A DNA stretch of 64,000 bases, taken from contig DPJG01000018.1 of assembly GCA_003543135.1 (NCBI GenBank), positions 124,001 to 188,000 on the forward strand, read 5' to 3'. A program made the translations under genes and the position numbers. The DNA is from Rheinheimera sp. (GTDB lineage: Bacteria > Pseudomonadota > Gammaproteobacteria > Enterobacterales > Alteromonadaceae). This document shows, one piece after another, positions 35,766 to 45,919 of this stretch; the first letter of the stretch is position 1; every line of letters starts with the position of its first letter. Under the pieces are notes generated by a model. It was not told the DNA's origin, made no database searches, and worked only from the letters and a program-made list of their open reading frames with translations.

Positions 35766-35787
35766 CTGTACCAGCGCGCCGGTACAG
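35766..35787. repeat. 22-bp near-perfect palindrome in the hupB 3' region
   Basis: CTGTACC (35766-35772) and GGTACAG (35781-35787) surround AGCGCGCC; the whole 22 bp is palindromic except one base pair. It begins 10 bp after the hupB stop and has no T run. Its role is unknown; it may stabilise the hupB mRNA. Confidence 0.55.
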
Positions 35788-35797
35788 CATTCAGGTT

Positions 35798-36070
35798 TTA
35801 GTTAACGCTGTCTTTTAACGCTTTGCCTGGCTTGAAAGAAGGGATCTTCGCAGAAGCGATTTGGATCGTCTCGCCAGTTTGTGGGTTACGGCCAGTACGG
35901 GCTGCACGCTCACGCACTGCAAAAGTACCAAAACCAACCAGCGCAACTGAGTCACCTTCCTTTAAAGCTTCAGTAACGGCTTCGATGAACGCGTCAAGAG
36001 AACGACCCGCTGCCGCTTTAGAAATGTCTGCACCAGCAGCAATTTTGTCGATAAGTTGAGACTTGTTCAC
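35798..36070 (-). CDS. hupB: DNA-binding protein HU-beta
   Basis: 90-residue nucleoid protein that bends and compacts DNA as a dimer. [21 protein letters not shown] opens the protein. The DNA-binding arm contains [14 protein letters not shown] with the intercalating Pro, followed by [11 protein letters not shown]. It starts at GTG 36070, supported by AAGGGGA 7 bp upstream. It has its own good sigma-70 promoter and terminator. Confidence 0.97.
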   Translation of the reverse strand: MNKSQLIDKIAAGADISKAAAGRSLDAFIEAVTEALKEGDSVALVGFGTFAVRERAARTGRNPQTGETIQIASAKIPSFKPGKALKDSVN

Positions 36071-36141
36071 AATATCATCCCCTTCAATTGTTATTATTTT
36101 CTACAACCAGATTGTAAATACATTCTTGTAATGTCGGCTTT

Positions 36142-36170
36142 GTTATATCAAGCATCGGAAATGCTTGCAA
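36142..36170 (-). promoter_or_regulatory. sigma-70 promoter of hupB with dyad in the spacer
   Basis: On the minus strand TTGCAA (36170-36165) and TATAAC (36147-36142) are exactly 17 bp apart. A perfect 7-bp inverted repeat, CAAGCAT/ATGCTTG (36149-36167), lies in the spacer. The predicted start is about 65 nt before the GTG. Confidence 0.6.
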
Positions 36171-36209
36171 GCACAAATACAATGGACTTGAAAATTTCTT
36201 GGTGTCTCG

Positions 36210-36234
36210 CCAGCCCTTGTCACACAAGGGCTGG
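36210..36234. repeat. perfect 11-bp hairpin between lon and hupB
   Basis: CCAGCCCTTGT (36210-36220) and ACAAGGGCTGG (36224-36234) flank a 3-nt loop. There is no T run on either side. It is 48 bp after the lon stop and may be a lon mRNA 3' stabiliser or a non-canonical terminator. Confidence 0.7.
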
Positions 36235-36281
36235 AACGAAACTGCCCCTAAATTAGCACAGCCTGAGCGTTTGAAAAGCCC

Positions 36282-38678
36282 CTAAACCACATTTTTTTGG
36301 CTTTTTTTAGCTTTTACGCTGGTTTTTTCCACATTTAACACGGACATACCCGTTGGTGGTTCCTGTAACGCCAACTCCAGCACTTCATCAATCCACTTCA
36401 CCGGACAAATTTCGATATCCCCTTTGACGTTATCCGGAATATCTTTTAAATCCCGAACGTTATCGTGAGGAATTAAAACGCGTTTAATTCCGCCCCGATG
36501 TGCTGCCAATAATTTTTCTTTTAAGCCACCTATTGGTAACACTTCGCCCCGCAGGGTAATTTCACCTGTCATGGCCACATCCGCGCGCACGGGATTGCCT
36601 GTTAAGGCTGACACCAATGCTGTGACCATCGCAATACCTGCACTTGGACCATCTTTTGGCGTGGCGCCTTCCGGCACATGGATGTGAATGTCGCGTTTTT
36701 CGTAAAAATCTTCGTTGATGCGCAGAGTTTCAGCACGGCTTCTGACTACAGTCATCGCCGCCTGAATCGACTCTTTCATCACATCACCGAGCGAACCTGT
36801 GTGAGTCAGTTTACCTTTACCCACCACAGCAGCAGCTTCAATGGTCAGTAAATCGCCGCCCACTGAAGTCCAGGCCAGGCCTGTCACCTGACCAATACGG
36901 TTGCTATCTTCCGCTTTGCCGTAATCAAAGCGCTGCACACCGAGGAATTCCTCGAGATTAGCCTGATTGACCACCACTTTTTTACCACTCTTACCAAGCA
37001 GAATTTGTTTGACGGCTTTGCGGCATAACTTCGAAATTTCACGCTCTAAGCTACGCACCCCGGCTTCGCGGGTGTAATAACGGATAATGCCGATAATGGC
37101 GCTATCTTCAATGGTCAGCTCGCCTTTTTTCAGGCCGTTGCGTTCAATTTGTTTATTGATCAAATGCTGTTTGGCGATATTCAGTTTTTCATCTTCGGTG
37201 TAACCCGACAAACGAATCACTTCCATCCGATCCAATAAAGCTTCCGGAATATTCAGACTGTTACTGGTGGCAAAAAACATCACGTCTGATAAGTCATAAT
37301 CGACTTCCAGGTAATGGTCGCTAAAAGCTGAGTTTTGCTCAGGATCCAGCACTTCCAATAAGGCTGCCGCAGGGTCACCACGGAAGTCTGATGCCATTTT
37401 GTCAATTTCATCGAGTAAAAACAGCGGGTTGCGAACACCAACCTTTGCCATTTTCTGGATGATTTTACCTGGCATAGACCCTATATAGGTGCGGCGATGA
37501 CCACGGATTTCCGCTTCATCGCGCACGCCGCCCAAGGCCATCCGCACATATTTGCGGCCTGTTGCTTTGGCGACAGATTGACCCAGTGAGGTTTTACCCA
37601 CACCCGGTGGGCCAACCAGACACAAAATTGGCCCTTTGAGTTTATTGACCCGCTGTTGTACCGCCAGATATTCCAGAATGCGTTCTTTGACTTTATCCAG
37701 GCCGTAATGGTCGGCGTTCAGAATTTCTTCGGCCAGCGCCAGGTTCTTTTTCACCTTGGAGCGTTGTTTCCATGGCACCTGGGTTAACCAATCGATATAA
37801 GAACGCACCACTGTGGCTTCTGCCGACATTGGTGACATCATTTTCAGTTTACTGAGTTCTGCTGTCGCTTTGTTTTTAGCTTCTTCCGGCATCTGCGCCG
37901 CTTCAATCTTACGGCTGATGGCTTCAAACTCGTCCGGCGTGTCGTCGAGCTCGCCCAGCTCGCGCTGGATGGCTTTCATCTGCTCGTTCAGATAATACTC
38001 ACGCTGGCTTTTTTCCATTTGTTTTTTGACACGACCACGGATGCGACGCTCAACCTGCAGAATGTCAATTTCGCTTTCCATCATCGCCATCAGGAATTCA
38101 AGACGTTCTGTCACGTCGATGATTTCCAGCACTTTTTGTTTGTCTTCAACCTTGAGCGGCATATGAGCAGCCATGGTATCGGCCAGGCGAGCTGCGTCAT
38201 CAATACCAGATAATGCCGTTAAAACTTCAGGCGGAATTTTTTTATTCAGCTTGATATAACCTTCAAACTGATTGACCGCAGAGCGCAGGAACACTTCCTG
38301 TTCACGACTGTCCATTTCCGGCGTTGGAATGACTTCCACATTCGCCATAAACAGATTGTCGGTTTCGGTAAAATCGACCAATCGGGCGCGACGGCCGCCC
38401 TCGACCAGCACTTTGACAGTGCCATCCGGCAATTTTAGTAACTGTAAAATAGTGGCGACTGTACCTACACGGAATAAATCAGCTTCGGCCGGATCGTCCA
38501 GCGTTGCATCTTTTTGCGCGACCAGGAAAATTTGTTTTTCGTTGTCCATGGCGGCATCAAGACATTTAATAGATTTCGCCCGCCCGACAAACAATGGGAT
38601 CACCATGTGGGGATAGACGACAACGTCACGTAACGCCAAAACCGGCATGTGCAAACGTTCGACTGTTGCTTCTGTCAT
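36282..38678 (-). CDS. lon: ATP-dependent protease La (Lon)
   Basis: 798-residue cytosolic AAA+ protease that degrades misfolded and regulatory proteins. LON substrate domain (1-205) beginning [19 protein letters not shown], coiled region, AAA+ with Walker [10 protein letters not shown] (near 356), and protease domain with catalytic Ser in PKDGPSAG (near 680) and Lys in [14 protein letters not shown] basic tail ends the protein. It has a recognisable heat-shock promoter and lies between clpX and hupB, as in enterics. Confidence 0.98.
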   Translation of the reverse strand: MTEATVERLHMPVLALRDVVVYPHMVIPLFVGRAKSIKCLDAAMDNEKQIFLVAQKDATLDDPAEADLFRVGTVATILQLLKLPDGTVKVLVEGGRRARLVDFTETDNLFMANVEVIPTPEMDSREQEVFLRSAVNQFEGYIKLNKKIPPEVLTALSGIDDAARLADTMAAHMPLKVEDKQKVLEIIDVTERLEFLMAMMESEIDILQVERRIRGRVKKQMEKSQREYYLNEQMKAIQRELGELDDTPDEFEAISRKIEAAQMPEEAKNKATAELSKLKMMSPMSAEATVVRSYIDWLTQVPWKQRSKVKKNLALAEEILNADHYGLDKVKERILEYLAVQQRVNKLKGPILCLVGPPGVGKTSLGQSVAKATGRKYVRMALGGVRDEAEIRGHRRTYIGSMPGKIIQKMAKVGVRNPLFLLDEIDKMASDFRGDPAAALLEVLDPEQNSAFSDHYLEVDYDLSDVMFFATSNSLNIPEALLDRMEVIRLSGYTEDEKLNIAKQHLINKQIERNGLKKGELTIEDSAIIGIIRYYTREAGVRSLEREISKLCRKAVKQILLGKSGKKVVVNQANLEEFLGVQRFDYGKAEDSNRIGQVTGLAWTSVGGDLLTIEAAAVVGKGKLTHTGSLGDVMKESIQAAMTVVRSRAETLRINEDFYEKRDIHIHVPEGATPKDGPSAGIAMVTALVSALTGNPVRADVAMTGEITLRGEVLPIGGLKEKLLAAHRGGIKRVLIPHDNVRDLKDIPDNVKGDIEICPVKWIDEVLELALQEPPTGMSVLNVEKTSVKAKKSQKNVV

Positions 38679-38722
38679 TTAGTCTCTCTCGAATTAATTA
38701 CTGCAGGCGTGATTAACAAAGT

Positions 38723-38750
38723 ATATGGGGGCGCTCATTGTGACTTCAAT
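38723..38750 (-). promoter_or_regulatory. sigma-32 (heat-shock) promoter of lon
   Basis: On the minus strand ATTGAA (38750-38745) and CCCCATAT (38730-38723) are separated by 14 bp, matching the sigma-32 pattern CTTGAA/CCCCATnT and resembling the E. coli lon promoter. It is about 45 bp upstream of lon. Confidence 0.75.
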
Positions 38751-38850
38751 GCACAGTTTAAAAAAAGCATGGAAAACATCTGTGTTTTCAGCCAACTGCC
38801 CAGCTACTGAGCTTTTTTACGCAGCAAAGCCGGGATGTGGTCAACACTGC

Positions 38851-38876
38851 GCAAAAAAAAGCCGGCACTACGGCTT
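38851..38876 (-). terminator. second (distal) terminator after clpX
   Basis: AAGCCG (38859-38864) and CGGCTT (38871-38876) with a 6-nt loop; on the minus strand it is followed by eight T. It is the second of two hairpins downstream of clpX. Confidence 0.75.
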
Positions 38877-38933
38877 CTGACAACAACAGCAAAAATCAAA
38901 ATCACCGCATTGGGCTCGTTGTTAAACGGCAGA

Positions 38934-38958
38934 AAAAAAGGAGCCGAAGCTCCTTTTT
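38934..38958. terminator. first (proximal) terminator after clpX
   Basis: AAAAAGGAGC (38935-38944) and GCTCCTTTTT (38949-38958) with loop CGAA, 25 bp after the clpX stop. It is strong and has a T run on the minus strand. Confidence 0.88.
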
Positions 38959-38982
38959 AAACTTTATGCTGCAAATTGCTTT

Positions 38983-40263
38983 TTAGTGGGATTCAGCCAC
39001 GGCTTTTTCCGGATTTTCGTAAATCAGAATAGGCTGCGACTCGCCGCGGATCACGGTTTCGTCAATCACCACTTTGCTGACATCCTGCATTGAGGGTAAG
39101 TCATACATGGTATCGAGCAACACACCTTCAACAATAGAACGCAGACCACGGGCGCCGGTTTTACGCTCCATCGCCTTTTGCGCTATGGCTTTAAGCGCGT
39201 CTTCACGGAACTCCAGCTCAACGTTTTCCATCTGGAATAAAGCGGCAAATTGTTTAACCAGCGCATTTTTCGGCTGACTTAAAATTTGCATTAAAGCAGC
39301 TAAATCCAGTTCTGTTAAAGTGGCCAGTACCGGCAGACGACCAATAAACTCCGGAATTAAACCAAATTTTACTAAGTCTTCCGGCTCCACATCGCGGAAA
39401 CTTTCGGTCAGTGAGCGGGTGCCTTCTTTGGCTTTCACTTCAGCACCAAAACCAATGCTGGAGCCTTTGGCACTGCGCTGCTCAATAATTTTATCCAGGC
39501 CTGCAAAAGCACCACCACAGATAAACAGAATTTTAGAGGTGTCCACCTGCAAAAATTCCTGCTGCGGATGTTTACGGCCACCTTGCGGCGGCACCGACGC
39601 TACTGTGCCTTCAATCAGCTTCAACAGCGCCTGCTGCACCCCTTCCCCTGACACATCACGGGTAATGGACGGGTTTTCTGATTTACGGGAAATTTTGTCA
39701 ATTTCGTCGATGTACACAATGCCACGCTGGGCTTTTTCCACATCGTAATCGCATTTTTGCAGCAGTTTCTGAATGATATTTTCCACGTCTTCACCGACAT
39801 AACCGGCTTCGGTTAACGTCGTGGCGTCGGCCATGGTAAAAGGTACATCCAGTAAACGGGCTAAAGTTTCTGCTAATAAGGTTTTGCCACTGCCGGTCGG
39901 GCCAATCAGCAGGATGTTACTTTTGCCAAGCTCAACATCTTGCTTTGAACTGCTGTTACGCAGCCTTTTGTAGTGGTTATATACAGCAACAGCCAGTACC
40001 TTTTTAGCATGGTCCTGACCAATCACGTAATCATCCAGATGAGCACGGATTTCGCGTGGTGTTGGTAATTTATTGCCATCACGCTTGGGCGAAATATCTT
40101 TAATTTCTTCACGGATAATGTCGTTGCATAGGTCAACGCATTCATCACAGATATATACCTGTGGACCTGCGATCAACTTACGCACTTCGTGTTGTGATTT
40201 GCCGCAAAAGGAGCAATACAACAGCTTGCTGCTTTTGTCGCCGTCAGTGCGGTGATCAGACAT
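38983..40263 (-). CDS. clpX: ATP-dependent Clp protease ATP-binding subunit ClpX
   Basis: 426-residue AAA+ unfoldase that feeds substrates to ClpP. N-terminal zinc-binding domain with YCSFC and [10 protein letters not shown], Walker A GPTGSGKT (near 120), Walker [11 protein letters not shown], and the ClpP-docking IGF loop ([10 protein letters not shown]). It lies 54 bp after clpP and is probably co-transcribed. Two tandem terminators follow it. Confidence 0.98.
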   Translation of the reverse strand: MSDHRTDGDKSSKLLYCSFCGKSQHEVRKLIAGPQVYICDECVDLCNDIIREEIKDISPKRDGNKLPTPREIRAHLDDYVIGQDHAKKVLAVAVYNHYKRLRNSSSKQDVELGKSNILLIGPTGSGKTLLAETLARLLDVPFTMADATTLTEAGYVGEDVENIIQKLLQKCDYDVEKAQRGIVYIDEIDKISRKSENPSITRDVSGEGVQQALLKLIEGTVASVPPQGGRKHPQQEFLQVDTSKILFICGGAFAGLDKIIEQRSAKGSSIGFGAEVKAKEGTRSLTESFRDVEPEDLVKFGLIPEFIGRLPVLATLTELDLAALMQILSQPKNALVKQFAALFQMENVELEFREDALKAIAQKAMERKTGARGLRSIVEGVLLDTMYDLPSMQDVSKVVIDETVIRGESQPILIYENPEKAVAESH

Positions 40264-40317
40264 GGAACTACCTCTTTCACAATGCGCCTTTCACTTCCTG
40301 CAAAAGGCGCCAATCAA

Positions 40318-40941
40318 TTATTTTGCTTCGCGTTTGGTTAAGATGTTATCAACCAGACCATAATCCAGCGCCTGTTGGGCGCTTAAGAAATTATCACGTT
40401 CAGTGCCGGCAATAATTTCTTCGTACGTTTTGCCGGTGTGTTCAGCCATCAGACGGTTTAATTTTTCTTTGATGGTCAGAATTTCACGGGCATGAATTTC
40501 AAAATCTGTGGCCTGGCCCTGGAAACCACCCAAAGGCTGGTGGATCATGACACGGGCATTTGGCAGGCAATATCTTTTGCCCTTGGTACCACCGGATAAC
40601 AAAAAGGCGCCCATACTGGCAGCCTGACCCACACAAACTGTGGCGATATCACATTTGATATAGCGCATGGTGTCATAAATGGCGAGGCCTGCAGTGACTG
40701 AGCCACCGGGTGAGTTGATATAGATGTAGATGTCTTTTTCCGGATTCTCAGATTCCAGAAACAACAACTGCGCCACTATCAGGTTGGCCATATGGTCTTC
40801 GACCTGGCCGGTCAGAAAAATAACCCGCTCTTTGAGTAAGCGTGAATAAATATCAAAAGAACGTTCACCTTTGGCGGTTTGTTCGATGACGATGGGGACT
40901 AAGGCATTGACTAAATCATTCATATTACGCTCAAGCACCAT
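40318..40941 (-). CDS. clpP: ATP-dependent Clp protease proteolytic subunit ClpP
   Basis: Serine peptidase forming the tetradecameric barrel. Catalytic Ser in [11 protein letters not shown] (near 111) and His in [16 protein letters not shown] (near 136); Asp later in the chain. Start ATG 40941 (207 residues, the same as E. coli) has a GGGA 9 bp upstream; ATG 40923 ([12 protein letters not shown]) is an alternative. It lies between tig and clpX in the conserved order. Confidence 0.97.
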   Translation of the reverse strand: MVLERNMNDLVNALVPIVIEQTAKGERSFDIYSRLLKERVIFLTGQVEDHMANLIVAQLLFLESENPEKDIYIYINSPGGSVTAGLAIYDTMRYIKCDIATVCVGQAASMGAFLLSGGTKGKRYCLPNARVMIHQPLGGFQGQATDFEIHAREILTIKEKLNRLMAEHTGKTYEEIIAGTERDNFLSAQQALDYGLVDNILTKREAK

Positions 40942-40974
40942 AAGCTGGATTCCCTAGGAAAAAATAAACGGCAG

Positions 40975-41013
40975 AAAATAAAATGGCCCGAACACTGCTG
41001 CCCGAGCCATTAA
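40975..41013 (-). terminator. weak terminator-like hairpin after tig
   Basis: ATGGC (near 40984) pairs with GCCAT (near 41008) with extra imperfect CG pairs inside, followed on the minus strand by a T-rich run. It may only partly separate tig from clpP. Confidence 0.45.
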
Positions 41014-41039
41014 AACCGTCTAACTAAACAAAGTCAATG

Positions 41040-42350
41040 TTAGTTGGCAGCTTGCGGATTCATGATCTCGTCAAACTTAGCAGCTTGTTCAGTCACTTTG
41101 GCCTGAGCCAATACTAAGTCAATTGCCTGCTCTTCTAAAGCTACATTGCGCATGCCCTGTAACAGCTCTTTGTTGCTGTTGTAGTACTGCACAACTTCAG
41201 CCGGATCTTCGTACGCAGAAGCGATATTGGCGATTAAGGCCTGAACGCGGCTGTCGTCAACCTGCAGGTTGTTGGTTTTGATCACTTCGCCTAATAACAG
41301 ACCTACTTTCACGCGGTCACGGGCCTGATCAGCAAACAGCGCTGCTGGCAGCTCTGGCAGGTTTTTCGCGTTCACGTTGTTGCCAAAACGCTGCAGCGCC
41401 TGACGACGTAAAACGTCAACTTCAGCATCGATCAGCGCCTGTGGCACTTCAACTTCATGAGAAGCTAATAAACCTTTGATGACCTGCTCTTTTACCTTGC
41501 CTTTGATGGCCTGGTTCAGTTCACGTTCCATGTTTTTACGCACTTCAGCGTGCAGGGCTTCAACGGTCGTTTCAGCTAAGCCAAACAGCTTCACGAACTC
41601 TTCGTTTACTTCAGGCAGCACCTGAGCTTCAACTGACTGCAGCGTAATAGCAAACTGAGCAGCTTTGCCTTTTAACGCTTCAGCGTGGTATTCAGCAGGG
41701 AAAGTCACGTCAATAGTAAATTGCTCACCGGCTTTTTTGCCGATAATGCCATCTTCAAAACCTGGGATCATCCGGCCTAAACCTAAGTCCAGGCTGAAAC
41801 CTTCAGCTTTGCCGCCTTCAAATTCAACGCCGTCGATTGAACCAACGAAGTCCATTTTTACGCGGTCGCCGTTGGCAGCAGCGCCATCTTTCGCCGCCCA
41901 TGTTGCGTGTTGTTTACGCAGAGTTTCAATCATTTTTGCCATGTCATCAGCAGAGATTTCTACTGTTGGCTTGGTCACTTCAATTTTGCTCAAACCGTCT
42001 AACTTCACTTCCGGATACACTTCGAAAGTGGCAGTAAATTCTAAATCTTTGCCTTCAGCCAGCTGACCAGGAGCAAAAGTTGGTACGCCTGCCGGGTTCA
42101 GTTTGTTGGCAACAATGGCCTGATAAAAATGGTTTTGCATCTGACGTGAAGCAACGTCCTGCAGCACAGACAGACCAAACATTTTTTTGATAATAGCGAC
42201 TGGCGCTTTGCCTGGACGGAAACCATCAATACGGCGGTGTTTAGCGATTTGGCGGAGTTCTTTTTCTACTTCAGTGCTGATTGCCGCGGCTGGAACCGTG
42301 ATATTGACACGGCGCTCTAAACCCTGGGTGGTTTCAACAGAAACTTGCAT
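41040..42350 (-). CDS. tig: trigger factor
   Basis: 436-residue ribosome-bound chaperone and prolyl isomerase. The N-terminal ribosome-docking helix-loop with GFRPGKAP (about 44-51), the FKBP-type PPIase domain (about 155-240, [19 protein letters not shown] read in parts), and the helical C-terminal substrate cradle. Length fits E. coli Tig (432). First gene of the tig-clpP-clpX-lon block; its own promoter must lie in the 190 bp upstream, where no clear consensus was recognised. Confidence 0.97.
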   Translation of the reverse strand: MQVSVETTQGLERRVNITVPAAAISTEVEKELRQIAKHRRIDGFRPGKAPVAIIKKMFGLSVLQDVASRQMQNHFYQAIVANKLNPAGVPTFAPGQLAEGKDLEFTATFEVYPEVKLDGLSKIEVTKPTVEISADDMAKMIETLRKQHATWAAKDGAAANGDRVKMDFVGSIDGVEFEGGKAEGFSLDLGLGRMIPGFEDGIIGKKAGEQFTIDVTFPAEYHAEALKGKAAQFAITLQSVEAQVLPEVNEEFVKLFGLAETTVEALHAEVRKNMERELNQAIKGKVKEQVIKGLLASHEVEVPQALIDAEVDVLRRQALQRFGNNVNAKNLPELPAALFADQARDRVKVGLLLGEVIKTNNLQVDDSRVQALIANIASAYEDPAEVVQYYNSNKELLQGMRNVALEEQAIDLVLAQAKVTEQAAKFDEIMNPQAAN

Positions 42351-42554
42351 CTTGTTACCTCAAAATCAAAAACGGGCGTGGGGTTTACGCCATCATGCTT
42401 AAATCTGGCATGTTTCGCTTACTCAGCACTAGTCAACCAGATCCATTGTTTAATAGGACGCGGCATTATAGCGAGGCTTTTCGAAGTCGTCGAGCATTTG
42501 ATGAAAAGTCAATAATGACGCGGCTTAGGGCGTAATTTTTTGTTTTTTTTATCG

Positions 42555-42579
42555 CAAAAACAACGGCTGATTTCAGCCG
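42555..42579 (-). terminator. terminator of the rimI-like gene
   Basis: CGGCTG (42564-42569) and CAGCCG (42574-42579) flank ATTT; the hairpin includes the end of the gene and is followed on the minus strand by TTGTTTTT. Confidence 0.6.
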
Positions 42580-43043
42580 CCATGTTGCTTCACCAGCACC
42601 ATGCGGTGTTCGCCTTTGCCATAATAATCGGCTTCGGTTTTTACACTTTGAAAACCAAATTTCTGATAAAGCGCAACTGCAGCTTTATTGTCCGGAGCAA
42701 CGGTGAGCCAGAGTTTTTTGCCATCAGCAGGCAGCACTTGCAGCAAATCAGTTAATAACATTTTGCCAATGCCCTGCCCTTGTGCGGCCTGTGCCACGGC
42801 AAGCGACAAAATACCCATTTCGCCAGGCCCTTGCTGCGCCGGTGCCGCCAGAATATAACCAAGCAACTCGTCCCCCCGACAGGCTAAGCGCAATAAATCC
42901 GGCCACAAATCGTGCGCCTGGCGAAAAAAAAACGCCGGATACACCACATCGGCAAAAAGTTCGGCTTCAAGCGCCGCCAGTTTTGTCAGATCGGCCACTG
43001 TCGCCGGGCGGATTTGCAGCGGATGTTCAGCAGTTATTGCCAT
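42573..43043 (-). CDS. GNAT acetyltransferase, RimI-like
   Basis: 156 residues. The N-terminal IRPATVADLTKLAALEAELF is typical of ribosomal-protein-alanine acetyltransferases. The acetyl-CoA loop is SLAVAQAAQGQGIGKMLLTD (Q-G-Q-G-I-G), followed by LTVAPDNKAAVALYQKFGF and YYGKGEHRMVLVK, which also resembles RimI. The substrate is not proven; other GNATs share these segments. Start ATG 43043 with GAGGT 6 bp upstream; the open frame upstream lacks support. Confidence 0.85.
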   Translation of the reverse strand: MAITAEHPLQIRPATVADLTKLAALEAELFADVVYPAFFFRQAHDLWPDLLRLACRGDELLGYILAAPAQQGPGEMGILSLAVAQAAQGQGIGKMLLTDLLQVLPADGKKLWLTVAPDNKAAVALYQKFGFQSVKTEADYYGKGEHRMVLVKQHGG

Positions 43044-43353
43044 ATAAACCTCAATGAGAAATCGCGAATGAAGTGAACTAGAGAATATGCAGCCGTTAAA
43101 ACCAGCACAGCCCAAACTCACTCAAGCTAAAACAGGCAGTTTAAAGTGACTGAGTGCAGATTTCATCCGGTAAATGACTGATATTCCGCGGATATTGTAA
43201 ACCGATACACAGTCTACCTAAGAACTTTCAGTACACAATAATAAAGTGACGCAGTGCTTTTAACGCATCACAACTGAAAAGCAGCAGCCGGCTATTTACA
43301 TAAAAAAAGCCAAACTGTTAAGGTGGTTCTCCCCGCTGTAGCCGGTATTTTGT
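43044..43353. other. 310-bp divergent promoter region, no gene seen
   Basis: Separates the rimI-like gene from pxpA. Two short direct repeats (AGCCGG followed by TATTT or TATTTT, near 43288 and 43339) lie close to the pxpA start; no clear promoter, operator or RNA was recognised. Confidence 0.5.
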
Positions 43354-44148
43354 ATGCACATTGATTTAAACGCCGATATAGGTGAAGGTTTTGACGATTC
43401 AGCCATCATTCCCTGGATTTCTTCGGCCAATATTAGTTGCGGCGCTCATGCCGGCACTGAAGAACAAATCCGCACCGCCATCAGGCAGTGTAAAAAAGCG
43501 GGTGTAGCCATTGGCGCTCACCCTTCTTATCCGGATAAATCCAATTTTGGCCGAAAGCTCATGCTGTTATCAGCAACACAACTGGGCGACAGCCTGAGTG
43601 CGCAGCTGCAGTATTTTTTTGCTTTGTGTGCACAAGAGAATGCTGTGGTCCGCCATGTTAAACCCCACGGCGCCTTGTATAACCATGTGGCCAAAGATGA
43701 AGCTACAGCAAGGGTTTTGCTTAAGCTGATGCAGCAGCTTTGCCCAAAGCTGCTGTTAGTGACTTTGCCGGATTCAATACTGGCTAAGCTGGCAGCAGAC
43801 TACGGCATCAAGGTGATCAGCGAAGCTTTTGCCGACCGTGCTTACCGTGCTGATGGCAGCTTAGTACCCCGCTCTGAACCTGGTGCATTGCTCTCACCAG
43901 AAGCCGCTGTCGCGCAAAGCCTTTGTATCAGCCAGCAGCTGCCGCTGCAGCTTTCAGAGGGACAGCTGTTACTCAGAGCGCAAAGCCTGTGTTTGCATGG
44001 TGACAGCCCAGACGCTGTGGCACTTGCCAAAAGGCTCAATCAGGCGCTTGTTGCTGCCGGAGTGCGTATCTGCGCCGTAACAAGTGCAGCAGACTCAGAC
44101 ACTTCAGTCTCTGACGCGCAGTCTGACGGAGTGCACCATGCTGACTGA
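43354..44148 (+). CDS. pxpA: 5-oxoprolinase subunit A (LamB/YcsF family)
   Basis: 264 residues; PxpA works with PxpB and PxpC in ATP-dependent opening of 5-oxoproline to glutamate. Family motifs are intact: DLNADIGEGFDD, ISCGAHAGTEEQI, GAHPSYPDK, VRHVKPHGALYNHV and EAFADRAYRADG. No Shine-Dalgarno is seen within 15 bp of the ATG. The C-terminus carries a Ser/Asp-rich extension (about 245-264) before an 11-bp overlap with the next gene. Partner subunits pxpB and pxpC are not in the window. Confidence 0.93.
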   Translation: MHIDLNADIGEGFDDSAIIPWISSANISCGAHAGTEEQIRTAIRQCKKAGVAIGAHPSYPDKSNFGRKLMLLSATQLGDSLSAQLQYFFALCAQENAVVRHVKPHGALYNHVAKDEATARVLLKLMQQLCPKLLLVTLPDSILAKLAADYGIKVISEAFADRAYRADGSLVPRSEPGALLSPEAAVAQSLCISQQLPLQLSEGQLLLRAQSLCLHGDSPDAVALAKRLNQALVAAGVRICAVTSAADSDTSVSDAQSDGVHHAD

Positions 44149-44923
44149 CGTCACTCAAACAGCAATAGTAAACTACTGGCCGCTTTGTGGTGTAGCGCTG
44201 GTGATCCTGGGGTTTGTGCTCAGGTTTAATCCGGTGCTGGTGGTACTGGTGGCCGGCATTGGCACCGGCCTTGCGGCGCTGATGCCGCTGTCACAAATTT
44301 TGTCAGAACTTGGTGAAGGCTTTTTAAAAACCCGCACCTTGCCGCTGATTTTATTATTACCGCTGGCCATTATTGGCCTGGCCGAGCGTCATGGATTAAA
44401 ACAGCAAGCTCAGGCTTTTATTGCCAGACGTCAAACAACGTCAGTGGCGAAGTTTTTAACTTTATATCTTGCGGTCCGTGAAGGCACTGCCGCCCTTGGG
44501 CTGACCAGCCTCGGCGGTCATCCACAAATGGTGCGGCCTTTAGTGGCACCTATGAGCGAAGCTATTGCTGAGCAGCGCTGGCAGAACATACCGGATCTTA
44601 TGCGGCAAAAAGTACGGGCTATGGCCGCAGCCACCGACAATATTGGGCTTTTTTTTGGCGAAGATATTTTTGTCGCTTTTGGTGCCATAGTGCTGATGCA
44701 CACTTTTTTGCGTGAATCCGGCATTGAAACCGATCCTTTGCATATCGCACTCTGGGGCATTCCAACCGCCCTTTGTGCTTTTGCCATTCATGCACTGCGC
44801 CTGCACCAGTTTGACCGTCAGCTCAGGCAGCTGCAGCATGCTGCTGTGACCACAGCGTCACAGAGTGACACTCAGGCGCAAACCGATCCCCTGAGCAGTT
44901 CAGCCACCGGGGTGAAACCATGA
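44138..44923 (+). CDS. DUF969 family membrane protein, putative 5-oxoproline transporter subunit
   Basis: 261 residues with about five to six membrane helices (CGVALVILGFVLRFNPVLVVLVAG and TLPLILLLPLAIIGLAE are clear). Family DUF969 regularly occurs with DUF979, pxpA and pcp, and current annotation pipelines name both as 5-oxoproline transporter subunits; this is association-based as far as is known here. It starts at ATG 44138 inside the end of pxpA; the frame's upstream part shadows pxpA. It overlaps the DUF979 gene by 4 bp. Confidence 0.88.
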   Translation: MLTDVTQTAIVNYWPLCGVALVILGFVLRFNPVLVVLVAGIGTGLAALMPLSQILSELGEGFLKTRTLPLILLLPLAIIGLAERHGLKQQAQAFIARRQTTSVAKFLTLYLAVREGTAALGLTSLGGHPQMVRPLVAPMSEAIAEQRWQNIPDLMRQKVRAMAAATDNIGLFFGEDIFVAFGAIVLMHTFLRESGIETDPLHIALWGIPTALCAFAIHALRLHQFDRQLRQLQHAAVTTASQSDTQAQTDPLSSSATGVKP

Positions 44924-45870
44924 TTTCACTGAGTTTTTTATACCTGCTGCTTGGTTTGTTGCTGTTGTGGATAGCGCTGTTAAGTTTATTTGACCGCACC
45001 CTGCCCAATCGTTTTGCCGCTGCCGCTTTTTGGGGCTGTTATGCATTGGTATTTTTAATTGGTGATTATCTGCCACACAGCCTGGTAGGACTGATGGTGG
45101 TGCTGATGGCGCTGCTGGCAGGTTCAGGCGCACTCAAAGCCAGTGCTCACAACGCCTTATCGCCAAAGCGGCTGCAGCACTCTGTGCAAAGGCTGGGGAG
45201 CTGGGTGTTCCTGCCGCCGCTACTTATTCCCCTGCTGACAGTTTTTGGGGTCCTGGTGCTGGGTGAAATGAAAGGCGATGGTTGGACACTTTTGGATCCG
45301 AAAAACCTGACGCTGGTCAGTCTTGGTTTGGCGTGCCTTATCAGTCTGCCGGTAGTCTGTGTGTTAACCCGGGAAAAACCGCAGCAAGCCGGTATTGAAG
45401 CCAAAAGATTGATGGAAGCCATGGGCTGGGCCGTGTTATTGCCACAGCTGCTGGCCACTTTGGGTTTGTTATTTAATGAAGCCGGCGTCGGCACCGCAGT
45501 AGCGGCACTGAGTGAAACTTATCTGGCAGTGAATGAGCGCTGGGTCGCCGTTGCCGCTTATTGTATTGGCATGGCTCTTTTTACTGTCATTATGGGCAAT
45601 GCTTTTGCCGCATTTCCGGTGATCACCGCAGGTATTGGTATTCCACTTCTGGTGATGCAACAAGGTGCCAATCCGGCTGTGATGGCCGCTATTGGCATGT
45701 TCAGCGGTTATTGCGGTACCTTGATGACGCCGATGGCGGCCAATTTTAATATAGTGCCGGCGGCGCTGCTGGAGCTCAAAGACCCCCATCTGGTGATTAA
45801 AATGCAGTTGCCAACGGCACTATTGTTATTGGCAGCTAATATAGTGCTGCTCTATCTGCTGGCATTTTAG
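44920..45870 (+). CDS. DUF979 family membrane protein, putative 5-oxoproline transporter subunit
   Basis: 316 residues, strongly hydrophobic, with about nine membrane helices (FLYLLLGLLLLWIALLSLF, CYALVFLIGDYLPHSLVGL, LLTVFGVLVLGE and others). A conserved loop reads MGNAFAAFPVITAGIGIP and FSGYCGTLMTPMAANFN, reminiscent of ion-coupled permeases. It overlaps the DUF969 gene by 4 bp (ATGA), so the two are almost surely one complex. It is followed after 49 bp by pcp. Confidence 0.88.
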   Translation: MISLSFLYLLLGLLLLWIALLSLFDRTLPNRFAAAAFWGCYALVFLIGDYLPHSLVGLMVVLMALLAGSGALKASAHNALSPKRLQHSVQRLGSWVFLPPLLIPLLTVFGVLVLGEMKGDGWTLLDPKNLTLVSLGLACLISLPVVCVLTREKPQQAGIEAKRLMEAMGWAVLLPQLLATLGLLFNEAGVGTAVAALSETYLAVNERWVAVAAYCIGMALFTVIMGNAFAAFPVITAGIGIPLLVMQQGANPAVMAAIGMFSGYCGTLMTPMAANFNIVPAALLELKDPHLVIKMQLPTALLLLAANIVLLYLLAF

Positions 45871-45919
45871 CCAGCACGGCTAACCGAAATAGCGCCTGTT
45901 GTCCCCTAAAGGAGCCCAC

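Noticed and set aside
35667-35797. tRNA gene between hupB and ppiD
   Set aside because: The hairpin there has no D-, anticodon- and T-arm arrangement and no GTTCRA motif.
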